64,000 nt of DNA from Gloeomargarita lithophora Alchichica-D10 (GCF_001870225.1 NZ_CP017675.1:220377-284376), one strand, 5' to 3'; shown: positions 17,925-27,492, counted from the stretch's first letter. Translations and numbers: made by a program. The notes: generated from the letters alone by a model not told the origin.

Positions 17925-18746
17925 AGAATCGCTTGAATAATCGCTTAAAGAATTGCATAAACGTACCCAATCCGGGGCACTGATGGCTTCGGCGCGCACG
18001 GTTTCCGGGTAACCCAACTGCGTCAAAATCGGAGCTAAAATTTCCTGCGCCACCGGCAGATTATTCCGCAACATTTTGCGACGTTGGCTAAAACCCTGCT
18101 GTACCCACTGCTCAAACCGGCGGGGAATTAAGACAACAGGGTCGGGCATCCGGGGGGTGAGACAAATTACCGCCGAATCCACCTGAGGCCGGGGATAAAA
18201 GGCGCTGGCGGGCACATCACACACCCAAGTACAGTGGGCAATATACTGCATTCGTACGGACAATGCCCCGAAGGTTTTGCCACCAGGTTTGGCCGTCAAC
18301 CGTTGGGCGACCTCTTTTTGCACCAACAGCACCACCCGCTCGAAGGGCCAAGACCAGGGACGAGCGGGGGAACCCACCAAATAGGCTAACAAAGGGCTGG
18401 TGATGTGATAGGGAATGTTGGCAACAACTTTATTGGGGGGCGGAAAGAGGGAATTTTTGGCTAATTCTGCCCGTAAATCCAAAGTTAAAATATCGCTTTT
18501 GAGCAACCAAAAATGGGGATGATGACCATATTTTTTTTGGAGAAAATCAACCAATTTTTCATCTAATTCTACTGCTAATAAACCCGCCACCTGGGGTAGT
18601 AAATACCGGGTTAGATTACCCGTACCAGGACCAATTTCCAAGACACTATCGGTTGCTTTTAACTCAGCGGCGTTGACAATTTTTTGGAGAATATCCTCCC
18701 GTTTAAGCCAATACTGTGCCAAGGACTTGCGGGGGCGGGGGGTCAT
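17862..18746 (-). CDS. rsmA: 16S rRNA dimethyladenosine transferase
   Basis: RsmA/KsgA dimethylates two adjacent adenosines near the 3' end of 16S rRNA during small-subunit assembly. Visible motifs are SAM-binding LEIGPGTGNLT, the acidic motif II region AVELDEKLVDF, and the catalytic NIPYHITSPL. The ATG at 18746 overlaps the stop of the upstream DUF2079 gene by 4 nt, giving 294 residues; a longer frame exists but lies within that gene. The C-terminus ends in an acidic and serine-rich tail of about 30 residues that is unusual for the family and is encoded by the stretch overlapping the convergent gene. Confidence 0.93.
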   Translation of the reverse strand: MTPRPRKSLAQYWLKREDILQKIVNAAELKATDSVLEIGPGTGNLTRYLLPQVAGLLAVELDEKLVDFLQKKYGHHPHFWLLKSDILTLDLRAELAKNSLFPPPNKVVANIPYHITSPLLAYLVGSPARPWSWPFERVVLLVQKEVAQRLTAKPGGKTFGALSVRMQYIAHCTWVCDVPASAFYPRPQVDSAVICLTPRMPDPVVLIPRRFEQWVQQGFSQRRKMLRNNLPVAQEILAPILTQLGYPETVRAEAISAPDWVRLCNSLSDYSSDSLSEQLPNEPQVNHPEVETEG

Positions 18747-20365
18747 GGTTGCCACAGAGACCGTAATTCTTGATATAAGCTCTGCCATTTTTGTTGCAAT
18801 TCTGGGGATGTTGTGGCACCTTTTCTAAGTAAAATCACTTCATCTTGTAAAGCAATCACCCCGTATTCCCCGGTACTAATACGCTGGTTCAATTCGCCAA
18901 TATCCCAGGCGTTTTTCCACGGCAAATTAAATCGTCGCCAGTACCACAAATCCGTAATGATATAGTCAACTGATTGGATTTGATTATTGTCCAGACGTAG
19001 TTGGTACTGGGGGAACCGGACAACGCCCCGGCGACCGGAGAGGGGAGGCACTAGTTGGTTGGTGGCGGCTACGGTAGCTGAGGCGGGAATTTGCGCTAGA
19101 AGTGACCGAATTTCGCCCCGATGCTGCCAGCGTTGTTGCAGGGGAATCCACACCCAAGGCTGGACGGAATCCGGCAGTACCCAGGAAAAGCTATTGTTAG
19201 GATTAGCGAGCATAATGAGTACCACGGAAACCGCCATACACCACCCCCAAAATTTTTGCAATCGCCGCTGAAACCACGCTTGGTGTTGCGCCCACCATAA
19301 AATTGCACCGTAGAAAATAGCGGGGACAAGATTAATCGCATAGCGTACATTCAACAGCAGGGCAATGTGAGAGTTTTGTAGTATCCTCTGCCCCAGGGGA
19401 AAGGCCACCATTACCCAGGCGGGCCAGGAGAGGGCAGGGAGCAAACCCAAGGGCAACCAATGTCCTAAAATATACAGTACGATTCTCAGGGGTCGGCGGC
19501 CAAGAATCAGTAACAATTGCACCGGGTTAGTGAAAATTCCCTTGAGAATTTCCAGGGTACTGGTGGCCTCGGTTTCATCACCGGTGACCTGACCAAAATA
19601 TCCCGGCAAAAAGCGGCGGCTTAAATCCTCGGAAAAGGCTGGCATCCAAACGTTGGTTACCAATACAACGTAAAGAAAACTGGCACCACAAACCGTCAAA
19701 CCCACCCAGGGAAACCGGCGGCTGAGCAACCAATAAACCCCCAGGCCAAACACCACAATTCCCGTATCTTCGCGTATCATTAACGTTAATAAAATCAGCG
19801 GCCAAAAAAGCCACCAACACCGCCGTTCTAAACTTAAAATGGCGGTAAATAAAAACAGGGGTAATTGCACCGCATCATGGAAATTTCCCAAGGCTGGCCC
19901 GATGACTGCCCCCGCCGTGTAGTAACTAGCTGTAACCCACCAACCTAGGGGCGGTTCTAGCCAATGGCGTGCTAAAAAATACAGGACAATTCCCCCGCTG
20001 GTAAGTACTAACGATTGCAGTATAATGAGTGTTACCGGCGAGGGGGCAAGGGCATAAAACGGGAGCCAGAGCATGAGGGCGGGGGTGAAATGCTGACCCA
20101 GGCGATGGTAAAACACGCTGGGTACATCCCCATCCAAACGCACGGCCACGGATAATCCGGAGGACAGGGAACTTTCAAAAAAACGCCCGTGCAGACTATT
20201 CCAGTACAGTTGGTTAAAAATCCCCTGGTCATAGGTGGCAAAAAAGGTGCCATAACGTAGCAGTAGGAGACTAAAAATCACCACAAAAAAAACAACTGCC
20301 ACCCCATAGGGATAGTCAGGACGGCGTAGGTGATTAACCCATTTTTTAAGCATTGGCTGGATCAA
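18743..20365 (-). CDS. DUF2079 polytopic membrane protein
   Basis: A 540-residue membrane protein with about ten hydrophobic helices. The N-terminal loop [16 protein letters not shown] is characteristic of DUF2079, a family related in topology to GT-C glycosyltransferases (mannosyltransferase-like). Acidic residues in the first loop could fit a GT-C active site, but activity is unproven. A soluble C-terminal part of about 130 residues follows the last helix. It is upstream of rsmA with a 4-nt overlap (ATGA), so they are co-translated. Its 5' end faces rlmN divergently. Confidence 0.8.
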   Translation of the reverse strand: MIQPMLKKWVNHLRRPDYPYGVAVVFFVVIFSLLLLRYGTFFATYDQGIFNQLYWNSLHGRFFESSLSSGLSVAVRLDGDVPSVFYHRLGQHFTPALMLWLPFYALAPSPVTLIILQSLVLTSGGIVLYFLARHWLEPPLGWWVTASYYTAGAVIGPALGNFHDAVQLPLFLFTAILSLERRCWWLFWPLILLTLMIREDTGIVVFGLGVYWLLSRRFPWVGLTVCGASFLYVVLVTNVWMPAFSEDLSRRFLPGYFGQVTGDETEATSTLEILKGIFTNPVQLLLILGRRPLRIVLYILGHWLPLGLLPALSWPAWVMVAFPLGQRILQNSHIALLLNVRYAINLVPAIFYGAILWWAQHQAWFQRRLQKFWGWCMAVSVVLIMLANPNNSFSWVLPDSVQPWVWIPLQQRWQHRGEIRSLLAQIPASATVAATNQLVPPLSGRRGVVRFPQYQLRLDNNQIQSVDYIITDLWYWRRFNLPWKNAWDIGELNQRISTGEYGVIALQDEVILLRKGATTSPELQQKWQSLYQELRSLWQP

Positions 20366-20470
20366 TGCAGCGATAAACTAGCCCAACTATTGTACCGTTG
20401 CCATTTCCCACTTTTTTGCGTTTTCATCCGTTACCCTAGGTACAGTAGCATCCAAATAATTTTCGCCACC

Positions 20471-21514
20471 ATGACCGTCTCTCCCCTGCTGGGGCAAACT
20501 CTGCCCGAACTCACGACCTGGGTGGCGGCGCAGGGACAACCCACCTACCGAGCCAAACAACTACACCAATGGCTGTACCAGCGGGGTGTGCGCCAATTTC
20601 AGGATATTACCGTATTTCCCAAATCCTGGCGGGAACAGGTGCAACCGGAACTGGGACGCTCTATCATTGCCCAACGGTTGGTTGCCCAGGATGGCACGGT
20701 GAAGTATTTACTACAACTCCAGGACGGCAATCTGATCGAAACCGTGGGCATTCCCAGTGCTGACCGCTTAACGGTGTGTGTTTCATCCCAGGTGGGTTGT
20801 CCAATGGCCTGTGATTTTTGTGCCACGGGGAAACAGGGATTCACCCGCAATTTGGCCGTCCACGAAATTTTAGACCAGGTGTTGACGGTGCAAACGGACA
20901 TGGCGCGGCGGGTATCCCACCTGGTTTTTATGGGCATGGGAGAGCCTTTGTTAAATTTAGAGCCGGTGATTGCGGCGGTACAGCGGCTGAACCAGGACTG
21001 TGGCATTTCCCAGCGGGCGATGACCATTTCCACCGTGGGGGTGCCCCACCAAATCGAACGCCTTGCCCAAGCCCAACTCCAGACCACGTTGGCGGTGAGT
21101 TTGCACGCTCCCACCCAGGAGTTGCGCCAGCGGTTGATTCCCAGTGGTCGGCATTATCCCCTAGAGCAGTTATTGCAGGACTGTCGGGATTATGTGGCAC
21201 GGACAAAGCGGCGGCTGAGTTTTGAATATACGCTCTTGGCGGGGGTAAATGATACGCCGGAGTTGGCGCACACTTTGGCAAAGCTACTGCGGGGTTGGCA
21301 AAGTCATCTGAATTTGATCCCCTACAATCCGATCCAGGATGCCCCCTACGAACGCCCGCGCACGGAACAAATTCAGGCGTTTCAAAAAATTTGTGAATCC
21401 TATCATCTTGAGATAACGGTGCGGCGAACCCGCGGCTTATCTGCCCAAGCAGCCTGTGGTCAACTGCGCTCCCTGGCGGCAAAATTGGTATCGTCGCCCG
21501 CACAACAGGATTGA
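20471..21514 (+). CDS. rlmN: 23S rRNA (adenine-2503-C2)-methyltransferase
   Basis: A radical-SAM enzyme that methylates C2 of A2503 in 23S rRNA and A37 in some tRNAs. The 4Fe-4S motif CxxxCxxC is at residues 110, 114 and 117 ([16 protein letters not shown]), and the substrate-methylating cysteine lies near the C-terminus (SAQAACGQL). The upstream extension of the frame overlaps the divergent DUF2079 gene and lacks conservation, so the ATG at 20471 is used, giving 347 residues, the normal length. A partial family-A repeat follows its stop codon. Confidence 0.95.
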   Translation: MTVSPLLGQTLPELTTWVAAQGQPTYRAKQLHQWLYQRGVRQFQDITVFPKSWREQVQPELGRSIIAQRLVAQDGTVKYLLQLQDGNLIETVGIPSADRLTVCVSSQVGCPMACDFCATGKQGFTRNLAVHEILDQVLTVQTDMARRVSHLVFMGMGEPLLNLEPVIAAVQRLNQDCGISQRAMTISTVGVPHQIERLAQAQLQTTLAVSLHAPTQELRQRLIPSGRHYPLEQLLQDCRDYVARTKRRLSFEYTLLAGVNDTPELAHTLAKLLRGWQSHLNLIPYNPIQDAPYERPRTEQIQAFQKICESYHLEITVRRTRGLSAQAACGQLRSLAAKLVSSPAQQD

Positions 21515-21516
21515 AA

Positions 21517-21559
21517 AGACGGGGGGGGTGCCCCGGCGACCTATTTTTAGAGGTGCCCT
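21517..21559 (-). repeat. partial family-A repeat
   Basis: On the minus strand this reads GGGCACCTCTAAAAATAGG, then the GGGGCACCCCCCC hairpin core, and then stops. It is the left part of a family-A element in inverse orientation, lying between rlmN and the amidotransferase gene. The right part is missing. Confidence 0.6.
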
Positions 21560-21588
21560 TATACCCATGCTTTTGATCGGGAATTAAA

Positions 21589-22341
21589 ATGAGTAAAATC
21601 CTATCCGAGTCAGGCATGAAATTCCTAGTGGTCAAACATGTGGTGGTGGAGGGGTTGGGGGCTTTTGCCCCGTGGTGTGAACAGGCGGGGATTGGCTTGG
21701 ATTTTGTGGAATGGGAACGGGGGGATACCCTGCCCGATGCCAAGAATTATCAAGCGGTTTGGGTGATGGGCGGGCCAATGAATGTGGCGGATGAGGCGGA
21801 GTACCCCTGGCTAGTGCAGGAAAAGCACTGGATTCGCCGGGTGGTGCAGGATTTACAAATTCCTTACATGGGGGTGTGTTTGGGGGCACAACTGCTGGCC
21901 TCTGCCCTGGGGGGTGCGGTGGGAGCGATGTCGGCACCGGAGGTGGGTTTGGGGTCGGTTTATCTGACACAACCGGCCAAGGAACATCCCCTATGGCAAG
22001 GATTGCCGGAGCGGTTTCTGGCTCTGCATTGGCATGGGCAGGAGGTGCAAACGTTACCGCCCCAGGGATTGCTGTTGGCTTCCTCGGATCACTGTCGGGT
22101 GCAAGCCTACGCAGTGGGGGCATCCGCCTTTGGGATACAGTTTCACTCGGAGGTGGAAGCCCATACGGTGGCGGATTGGAGCCAATTACCCGCCTACCGT
22201 TGTGCCTTAGAGCAAGGGTTGGGGGCGACGGCCTGTGAAACGTTGGCGCAGGCGGTGCAGGATGAATTGCCCGCCATGACTCCCATTGCCCGCCGGTTGT
22301 TTGATAATTTTTGTGCGATTGTTCAGGAGCGTTGGGCTTAA
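21589..22341 (+). CDS. type 1 glutamine amidotransferase-like protein
   Basis: A 250-residue class I amidotransferase domain protein. The nucleophile Cys97 sits in [10 protein letters not shown] and the His186-x-Glu188 pair in [10 protein letters not shown], so the triad is intact. It resembles stand-alone GuaA-like amidotransferases that deglutamylate small molecules or act with an unknown synthetase partner. The substrate is unknown. A second possible start is the ATG at 21616, nearer to the conserved first strand. The stop TAA shares the palindrome TTAA with the stop of convergent mtnP. Confidence 0.82.
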   Translation: MSKILSESGMKFLVVKHVVVEGLGAFAPWCEQAGIGLDFVEWERGDTLPDAKNYQAVWVMGGPMNVADEAEYPWLVQEKHWIRRVVQDLQIPYMGVCLGAQLLASALGGAVGAMSAPEVGLGSVYLTQPAKEHPLWQGLPERFLALHWHGQEVQTLPPQGLLLASSDHCRVQAYAVGASAFGIQFHSEVEAHTVADWSQLPAYRCALEQGLGATACETLAQAVQDELPAMTPIARRLFDNFCAIVQERWA

Positions 22342-23228
22342 CTGGGATTTTTCAGATAAGGTGCCAAAATTGGCCGCAATTTCTCTAGGGTCGCCGGGGG
22401 TACGTGATCCAAAGGGGTCATAATGGCATTTTTCAACGCTCGATGCGCCTTGGATGGCGGGGGTTGCTGGGCAATTTGGGTCACCGCTTGTTGAATCACC
22501 GCCTGGGCATTGGTGACATTTTTACGTAAATTTGCCACCACCATTTCCACCGATACACTGGCGTGATCCGGGTGCCAACAGTCATAATCGGTTGCCAAGG
22601 CCAAGGTGGCATAGGCAATTTCCGCTTCTCTGGCTAATTTCGCCTCCGGCAAATTGGTCATACCGATCACCGTAGCTCCCCAACTGCGGTACAGTTCCGA
22701 TTCCGCCTTAGTAGAAAAAGCTGGCCCCTCCATACACACATAAGTCCCCTGGCGATGGACGGTAACATCCGGTAAATTTAATGTATTAATAGCATCAATC
22801 AACACCTGAGCGAGGGCGGGACAAACCGGATTTTCAAACGTAATATGGGCGACAATTCCTGCCCCAAAAAACGTAGAAATGCGATTGCGGGTGCGGTCAA
22901 TGAACTGATCCACCACCACCAAATCCAGGGGTTTCACTTCCGAGCGCAGGGAACCCACCGCCGATACGGAAATCAGGTACTCTACCCCCAGGGTTTTCAG
23001 GGCATAGATATTCGCCCGGGCGGGCAATTCCGTTGGTAAAAGCTGGTGATGTCGCCCATGCCGTGCCAAAAACGCCACCGGCACCCCCGCCAACTCCCCC
23101 ACCACTAGGGCATCGGACGGGTCACCAAACGGGGTGGGAATATGCTGTGCCACCGCCCCCGTCAGGGCAGGCATTTGGTACAAGCCACTCCCGCCAATCA
23201 CCCCAATTTTGACCTGTGGTAATGCCAT
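22338..23228 (-). CDS. mtnP: S-methyl-5'-thioadenosine phosphorylase
   Basis: MTAP-type purine nucleoside phosphorylase of 296 residues. It cleaves methylthioadenosine with phosphate to adenine and methylthioribose-1-phosphate in methionine salvage. Visible features are the N-terminal phosphate loop IGGSGLY, the [19 protein letters not shown] stretch (about 59-77), and [16 protein letters not shown]. The ATG at 23228 gives the family length. The last codon interlocks with the stop of the amidotransferase gene on the opposite strand. Confidence 0.93.
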   Translation of the reverse strand: MALPQVKIGVIGGSGLYQMPALTGAVAQHIPTPFGDPSDALVVGELAGVPVAFLARHGRHHQLLPTELPARANIYALKTLGVEYLISVSAVGSLRSEVKPLDLVVVDQFIDRTRNRISTFFGAGIVAHITFENPVCPALAQVLIDAINTLNLPDVTVHRQGTYVCMEGPAFSTKAESELYRSWGATVIGMTNLPEAKLAREAEIAYATLALATDYDCWHPDHASVSVEMVVANLRKNVTNAQAVIQQAVTQIAQQPPPSKAHRALKNAIMTPLDHVPPATLEKLRPILAPYLKNPS

Positions 23229-23353
23229 CACGCCGTCCCCTGAGCAGTTCCGTTTTAATGTATCACCCCTGCCCAAATTTTGGGGAACAACCCCCGGCGC
23301 TCCCCCGTCTCAAGTTTCAGTACAAATCACACAGACTTTGCAGGATTGAGAAC

Positions 23354-23719
23354 ATGGGATTAATGTTGCTACCAGTATTGCTGGGGCTGGTTTTGGCCGT
23401 GCCTGCCCTCAGCCCCGAATTAGTACAATCACCCAACGGTGAACCGGTGGTATTGGCGCAAGCCCAGTTGGACTTAACCCCGGAGCAACAGGCTCGTCTT
23501 GGGGAAATTCAAACCCAAGCGCAGGACCAGGCCAGCCAAATCCTCACCCCCGCCCAGCAGTCACAATGGACACCCGAAAGCCTCTGGCAAAATACCCAAC
23601 ACCTCAACCTTACTCAAACCCAGAAAGCCCAGATGACCGCCATTCGGATGCAGGTTTTGGGGCAAATGCACAGCGTTCTCACCCCCGCCCAGCGGCAACA
23701 GTGGCAGGCTCAGCGCTAA
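23354..23719 (+). CDS. Spy/CpxP-like LTxxQ-repeat periplasmic protein
   Basis: A small protein of about 121 residues. An N-terminal signal peptide (LLPVLLGLVLAVPA) precedes repeated LTPxQQ-type motifs (LDLTPEQQARL, ILTPAQQSQW, LNLTQTQKAQM, VLTPAQRQQW), the hallmark of the Spy/CpxP fold, a cradle-shaped periplasmic chaperone or metal-stress protein. Glutamine content is very high. The ATG at 23354 is selected because it places the signal peptide at the N-terminus; the frame is open upstream. A nearby in-frame ATG at 23363 is also possible. Confidence 0.7.
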   Translation: MGLMLLPVLLGLVLAVPALSPELVQSPNGEPVVLAQAQLDLTPEQQARLGEIQTQAQDQASQILTPAQQSQWTPESLWQNTQHLNLTQTQKAQMTAIRMQVLGQMHSVLTPAQRQQWQAQR

Positions 23720-24348
23720 TCCGGCAATGGGGGTCGCAGGGTTAGGTACAGGGCTGGCCCGACCAGCGGCAACGCCGACACCAGGGCAAACCAGGGGGCA
23801 CGAACCACCCGGCGACGGGTCAGGTCATCCCCCAGCACCAAGGGGAACAAGACACTCAACAGGACAAAATCCAGGCTCATCACATGGATAAACCGGCTGG
23901 TTTGGAACGCCTGCCACCAATCCCCCCAACTGCCCTGGGAGAGGCCGTAACCCACAAACCCCACGCTTAACGTCAACCAAACCGCCCCCAGGACACGGCT
24001 ATTCCACAGCCTTAGCACCCAGGGCACCGAGCCGCTCCATTGGGGAAACGGGCGGCGTAGGGCCAGGTAGGGCAACAGGGCAAACGCACCGAGGGCAAAT
24101 GACCCCGCCACAAACGGCCAAGCCGGAATTTTCTGCCCCCGCCCATCCGTGAGTAAAACAGCGGCGTATATTCCCGGCCACACCCCCATCAGGTTAAACA
24201 AGGCGACAATCAGGGGGTTGATCCCCGCCACCTGAAACCGGATCAAACGTTGAATCAAATCCCAAGTTTCCGGTTGATCCGGCGGCGCCACGATCAACGC
24301 ATACCCCACAAAACCCAACCAAGTGACCCACAGAAGCGCAGCGTTCAT
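23716..24348 (-). CDS. conserved membrane protein, five or more TM helices
   Basis: A 210-residue hydrophobic protein with helices near residues 5-20, 45-65, 80-95, 115-135, 150-170 and 185-205. The C-terminal pattern, with FIHVMSLDFVLLSVLFPLVL and a terminal PLVGPALYLTLRP, recalls uncharacterised cyanobacterial and chloroplast membrane proteins (possibly DUF2834-like). No function can be given. The stop codon interlocks with that of the Spy-like gene by the 4-nt CTAA. A partial repeat lies upstream of its start. Confidence 0.65.
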   Translation of the reverse strand: MNAALLWVTWLGFVGYALIVAPPDQPETWDLIQRLIRFQVAGINPLIVALFNLMGVWPGIYAAVLLTDGRGQKIPAWPFVAGSFALGAFALLPYLALRRPFPQWSGSVPWVLRLWNSRVLGAVWLTLSVGFVGYGLSQGSWGDWWQAFQTSRFIHVMSLDFVLLSVLFPLVLGDDLTRRRVVRAPWFALVSALPLVGPALYLTLRPPLPD

Positions 24349-24390
24349 GTCGGCAATGACAGAAATTCAACACCGTTCCAAATTAGCATA

Positions 24391-24442
24391 GGGACACCTC
24401 TAAAAATAGGTCGCAGAGCCTAGCTCCGTCCCTGATTCTTTG
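24391..24442 (+). repeat. partial, degraded family-A repeat
   Basis: The left end GGGACACCTCTAAAAATAGG is followed by TCGCAG and TCCCTGATTCTTTG, which match the family-A core flanks, but the G/C hairpin is reduced and no right end is found. It is a decayed copy in the gap before the solute-binding protein gene. Confidence 0.55.
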
Positions 24443-24522
24443 AAATTTTTGTATCCTATGAATACCGCCCTTTACCCTGATGAAATAGGCTGTAACTGTG
24501 TGTATCTCATGACCTGTTCGCC

Positions 24523-25341
24523 GTGTTAAAACGCTTCTGTTGGTTGCTGGTGGTGGCTCTGGGGTGGCTCATCCTTGGGGTAGCTCCCGCCTTGGCCTTG
24601 GCACCGGATATTCAAGCCATCCAACAGCGGGGGGTACTGCGGGTCGCCATGCTGGGGCAGGACAATCCCCCTTTTTTTGCTGAAAATGCCCAAGGGCAAT
24701 TGACCGGCGTGGATGTGGATTTAGCCCGGAATTTGGCAACTACCCTGGGGGTGAAAGCCGACTTTATCCGCACCGCCCAGACCTTTGACCAGGTGACCCA
24801 GTTGGTCTATAGCAACCAAGCAGACGTAGCGATTTCTAAACTCACCGTGACCTTGCCACGGGCTACCGAAGGTTTATTTTCCCAACCCTATTTGGTCATG
24901 CGGGATGCCCTGATCTTAAATCGTTTGCAGTTGGCCCAAAAGGGACTGCAAAACCAGGATGCGTTAGTGAGTTACATCCGGCAATTCTCTGGACGGTTGG
25001 GGGTGATTACCCAGACGGCACACACCCGCATTGCCCGCCGCCGGTTTCCCAAGGCGGAAATCATTGAATATCCCCGCTGGAGTGAGGTGGTAACAGCGGT
25101 GGAACAGGGGCAGGTTTTGGCCGCTTTTCGGGATGAATTGGAAGTCCGCCAGTTGGTATTAAGCCAACCCGAATTAGCCCTATATTTGAAAACGGCGGTT
25201 TTGAGTGATAGTCTGAATTTGCGGGCGGTACTTTTGCCGTGGAATAGTTACAATTTGCGGGATTTGGTGAATCAATATCTCACGTTAGAACCTGGTGTAT
25301 TAACCATAGAAAAGTTATTGCAAGCACCTATAGCAATATGA
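24523..25341 (+). CDS. periplasmic solute-binding protein, family 3
   Basis: A 272-residue protein with an N-terminal signal peptide (CWLLVVALGWLILGVAPALA) and an SBP_bac_3 fold: RGVLRVAMLGQDNPPFFAENAQGQLTGVDVDLARNL near 35-70 and the ADVAISKLTVT hinge region. Such proteins bind amino acids or other small ligands for ABC importers or act as sensors. No permease or ATPase genes are adjacent. The start is GTG 24523. The last codons and the stop codon (PIAI-stop) lie inside a family-B repeat whose left end is CTATAGCAAT, so the natural C-terminus may have been replaced. Confidence 0.82.
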   Translation: MLKRFCWLLVVALGWLILGVAPALALAPDIQAIQQRGVLRVAMLGQDNPPFFAENAQGQLTGVDVDLARNLATTLGVKADFIRTAQTFDQVTQLVYSNQADVAISKLTVTLPRATEGLFSQPYLVMRDALILNRLQLAQKGLQNQDALVSYIRQFSGRLGVITQTAHTRIARRRFPKAEIIEYPRWSEVVTAVEQGQVLAAFRDELEVRQLVLSQPELALYLKTAVLSDSLNLRAVLLPWNSYNLRDLVNQYLTLEPGVLTIEKLLQAPIAI

Positions 25342-25430
25342 CACGAGTTACGAACGGAAATTCCGCAGAACCAAGGGCGGGGGATGCCCCCCTGCGACCG
25401 CTGTTCTAAATTCAAATAAGATTGCTATAG
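25328..25430. repeat. family-B MITE-like repeat, copy 2
   Basis: A 103-bp element with perfect terminal inverted repeats, CTATAGCAAT (25328-25337) and ATTGCTATAG (25421-25430). The core reads CAGAACCAAGGGCGGGGG then CCCCCCTGCGACCGC, the reverse complement of the family-A core. It overlaps the 3' end of the solute-binding protein gene by 14 nt and provides its TGA stop. Confidence 0.85.
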
Positions 25431-25470
25431 CTAGTTGTCATGGAATTGGGTTATCCCCGTACAATTTTTC

Positions 25471-25507
25471 GGTTTAGCGAGATAACTTTCTGCGGGGGCA
25501 AATAAAT
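25471..25507 (+). repeat. right-half fragment of a family-A repeat
   Basis: GCGAGATAACTTTCTGCGGGGGCAAATAAAT-like sequence here matches the right half of the copy at 27311-27419. It stops where the next family-A element begins, so two copies sit head to tail with the first truncated. Confidence 0.5.
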
Positions 25508-25627
25508 GGGCACCTCTATTAATTGAAAATTAGCGGTCGCAGGGGGGCACCCCCCGCCCTTGGTTCTCGGTAATCTCTGCATTCCAGCGATGAGATTTTT
25601 GGTTAGTTCAAATAAATAGAGATGTCC
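25508..25627 (+). repeat. family-A MITE-like repeat, copy 2 (120 bp)
   Basis: It runs from GGGCACCTCTATTAATTG to AAATAAATAGAGATGTCC, with the core AGCGGTCGCA, the GGGGGGCACCCCCC hairpin and the CTTGGTTCTCGGTAAT module. It lacks the CTACGCCACGCAAGC module seen in copies 1 and 4. It is non-coding and lies 57 bp before the next gene. Confidence 0.8.
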
Positions 25628-25684
25628 AAATAGCGGTGTCTTTGTGTTATCCTCAAAAACATCTATCGCATCCACAGGTAGAGT

Positions 25685-26278
25685 ATGCGGCGGTTGGGCG
25701 GGGTGATATTGTTGCTGGCGGGAACGTTCTCCCTAGCGGGGCTGGCTGGGGCACAATCCCAGTTACCGGTGGTGGAATCGGCGGCGTTGGCAGTGGGGAT
25801 GCAAGTCCCTTGGTCACAGCCGGTAAAGGTGAAAGACCCCTTTGAGGGGGAAAATTTGGGGGTGTTTGACCGCCATGAATTTAGTCGGGGGGACATTCCC
25901 CGGATGACGGTTTTGAGTTTGTGGCAGGCGAAAAGTGTGCGGTTTTTGGTGGGCTTGGGCACCCAATGTACCCGTGCTTATGTGGGTTATGTGTTTTATT
26001 TTCCGGTGGGGGGATGGAGTTGTGGGAACATTGATACTAGCCGCAAAATCAACGAAGCGGTGCTGAAAATTGGTGATACCACCTGGCCGTTGACCCAGGG
26101 GCAAAATAATACTTTTCCGATTGCCACAGATACCGCCACTGCCCTACAACAAGCCCCGGAAGCGAAGGTCTTGATCCGCCTGGTTACGGAAGCCGGGGAA
26201 CTGATTGATAGCGAAATTGGGGTAAATACGGTACGGTCATGGAAGCAGATTTTTGCCGCAGCCCCCCTACCCCAGTAA
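25685..26278 (+). CDS. secreted protein of unknown function
   Basis: A 197-residue protein with a clear signal peptide (LGGVILLLAGTFSLAGLAGA, cleavage near residue 23). The mature part is of mixed composition with two cysteines near each other (GTQCTRAY and GGWSCGN), which could form a disulfide. I do not recognise the family. It lies four bases upstream of the moxR-type ATPase start and is probably co-transcribed with it. No ligand or catalytic motif is visible. Confidence 0.6.
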   Translation: MRRLGGVILLLAGTFSLAGLAGAQSQLPVVESAALAVGMQVPWSQPVKVKDPFEGENLGVFDRHEFSRGDIPRMTVLSLWQAKSVRFLVGLGTQCTRAYVGYVFYFPVGGWSCGNIDTSRKINEAVLKIGDTTWPLTQGQNNTFPIATDTATALQQAPEAKVLIRLVTEAGELIDSEIGVNTVRSWKQIFAAAPLPQ

Positions 26279-26282
26279 CCCC

Positions 26283-27221
26283 ATGAGTGACCCACTGATT
26301 GCCAAATTGACCGCCAATATCGCCGCCGTATTTTTGGGTAAACCCCAGGTGGTACAACAGGTAGTAATGGCAGTCATCGCCGGGGGACATATCCTGATTG
26401 AGGACGTGCCGGGGGTGGGAAAAACCACCCTAACCCAAGCCATCGCCCGCAGTATTGGTGGCAAATTTCAGCGGATTCAATTCACCAGTGATTTATTGCC
26501 CGCCGATATTTTGGGGGTGACCATTTTTGACCGCAACCAAGCTAATTTTGAGTTTCGCCCCGGCCCGATTTTTGCCAATGTGGTTTTAGCCGATGAAATC
26601 AATCGCACTTCCCCCCGCACCCAGAGTGCTTTGCTAGAAGCGATGGCCGAGCAACGGGTTTCCTTGGATGACCAGACCTATAGCCTACCCAAACCCTTTA
26701 TCGTGTTAGCTACCCAAAATCCCATCGAATATCATGGCACCTATCCTTTGCCGGAAAGTCAATTGGATCGGTTTTTGGTGCGTTTATCCATTGGTTATCC
26801 CGATAGTGCCATTGAAAAAAAATTGCTGATGTATCGGCAACAAAACGAACCGGTGGAGCAGTTAGCGGCGGTATTATCTTTGGAAGAATTGATCACCCTG
26901 CAAGCCCAGGTGGATCAGATCACTTTAGACGAGTCGCTGGTGGATTATATTTTGCAGGTGGTGACGGCGACCCGGACGGCGAAAATCCTGCGGGCGGGGG
27001 TGTCCACCCGGGGGGCTTTGGCACTGGTGCGGGCGGCGAAGGCACGGGCGTTGGTGCAGGGACGGGCCTACTGTGTGCCGGATGATGTGCTGGAATTACT
27101 GGTGCCGGTGTTGGCGCATCGCCTGTCTTTGGGGAATGTGGGGCAGGACATCCAGACCCACCGCCAGGAATCGGAGGCAATTTTGCGGGATTTAACGGCG
27201 GATATTCCCTTGCCGGTTTAA
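26283..27221 (+). CDS. MoxR-type AAA+ ATPase
   Basis: A 312-residue AAA_3 ATPase. It shows Walker A (VPGVGKTTLTQA), Walker B with the sensor region (VVLADEINRTSPRTQSALLEAM), and ATQNPIEYHGTYPLPESQLDRF, which is typical of the MoxR family. These ATPases work as chaperones that activate enzyme complexes, usually with VWA-domain or DUF58 partners encoded next door. Here neither follows: downstream is only a repeat and a TpsB gene. The ATG at 26283 is preferred over the upstream in-frame ATG, which lies inside the previous gene. Confidence 0.9.
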   Translation: MSDPLIAKLTANIAAVFLGKPQVVQQVVMAVIAGGHILIEDVPGVGKTTLTQAIARSIGGKFQRIQFTSDLLPADILGVTIFDRNQANFEFRPGPIFANVVLADEINRTSPRTQSALLEAMAEQRVSLDDQTYSLPKPFIVLATQNPIEYHGTYPLPESQLDRFLVRLSIGYPDSAIEKKLLMYRQQNEPVEQLAAVLSLEELITLQAQVDQITLDESLVDYILQVVTATRTAKILRAGVSTRGALALVRAAKARALVQGRAYCVPDDVLELLVPVLAHRLSLGNVGQDIQTHRQESEAILRDLTADIPLPV

Positions 27222-27310
27222 TGCGCTTGGGGACGAGGCTGGCAACCCGTTGCCCCGGTCTGGATTTTTATAAATTTTTGCAATTTTATGGGGGCAAATT
27301 TCAATTTATA

Positions 27311-27419
27311 GACACCTCTAAAAATAAGTCCCAGGGGAAACGTCCCCGTAATTGGTTCTCGGTAATACCGTTATTCGAGCGAGATGACTTTCTGCGGGGG
27401 CAAATAAATAGAGGTGTCC
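27311..27419 (+). repeat. family-A MITE-like repeat, copy 3 (109 bp)
   Basis: It runs from GACACCTCTAAAAATAAG to AAATAAATAGAGGTGTCC. The hairpin core is different here (CCAGGGGAAACGTCCCCG), but the flanking TTGGTTCTCGGTAAT and the right end are kept, so the stem is partly preserved by a changed sequence. It lies between moxR and the TpsB gene. Confidence 0.75.
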
Positions 27420-27492
27420 TAGTACAAGATGTCCTATTGACAAATCAGCACAAATTCAGTTCTATTAGAATTAAATCCATAAAAAATTAATT

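Larger units (their letters stand above)
25342..25684. other. 343-bp intergenic region made mostly of repeats
   Basis: No gene is supported. In order it holds the rest of family-B copy 2, about 40 bp of unique DNA, a right-half fragment of a family-A element, a complete family-A element, and about 55 bp before the next gene. No clear promoter is visible in the last part. Confidence 0.6.

Noticed and set aside
20330..20470. Long N-terminus of rlmN
   Set aside because: It overlaps the divergent DUF2079 gene and has no family conservation; the ATG at 20471 fits.
21589..22341. Amidotransferase as GuaA or CarA
   Set aside because: It is a stand-alone domain without synthetase or ATP-pyrophosphatase parts, and no such gene is adjacent.
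25442..25684. Tandem repeats between the solute-binding protein and secreted protein genes considered as a CRISPR array
   Set aside because: Units are about 110 bp with inverted ends and an internal hairpin, irregular in number and lacking spacers of constant length.
27221..27490. 89-codon open frame after moxR, considered as a DUF58 remnant
   Set aside because: Most of it is family-A repeat sequence and the remainder has no similarity to DUF58 that I can see.
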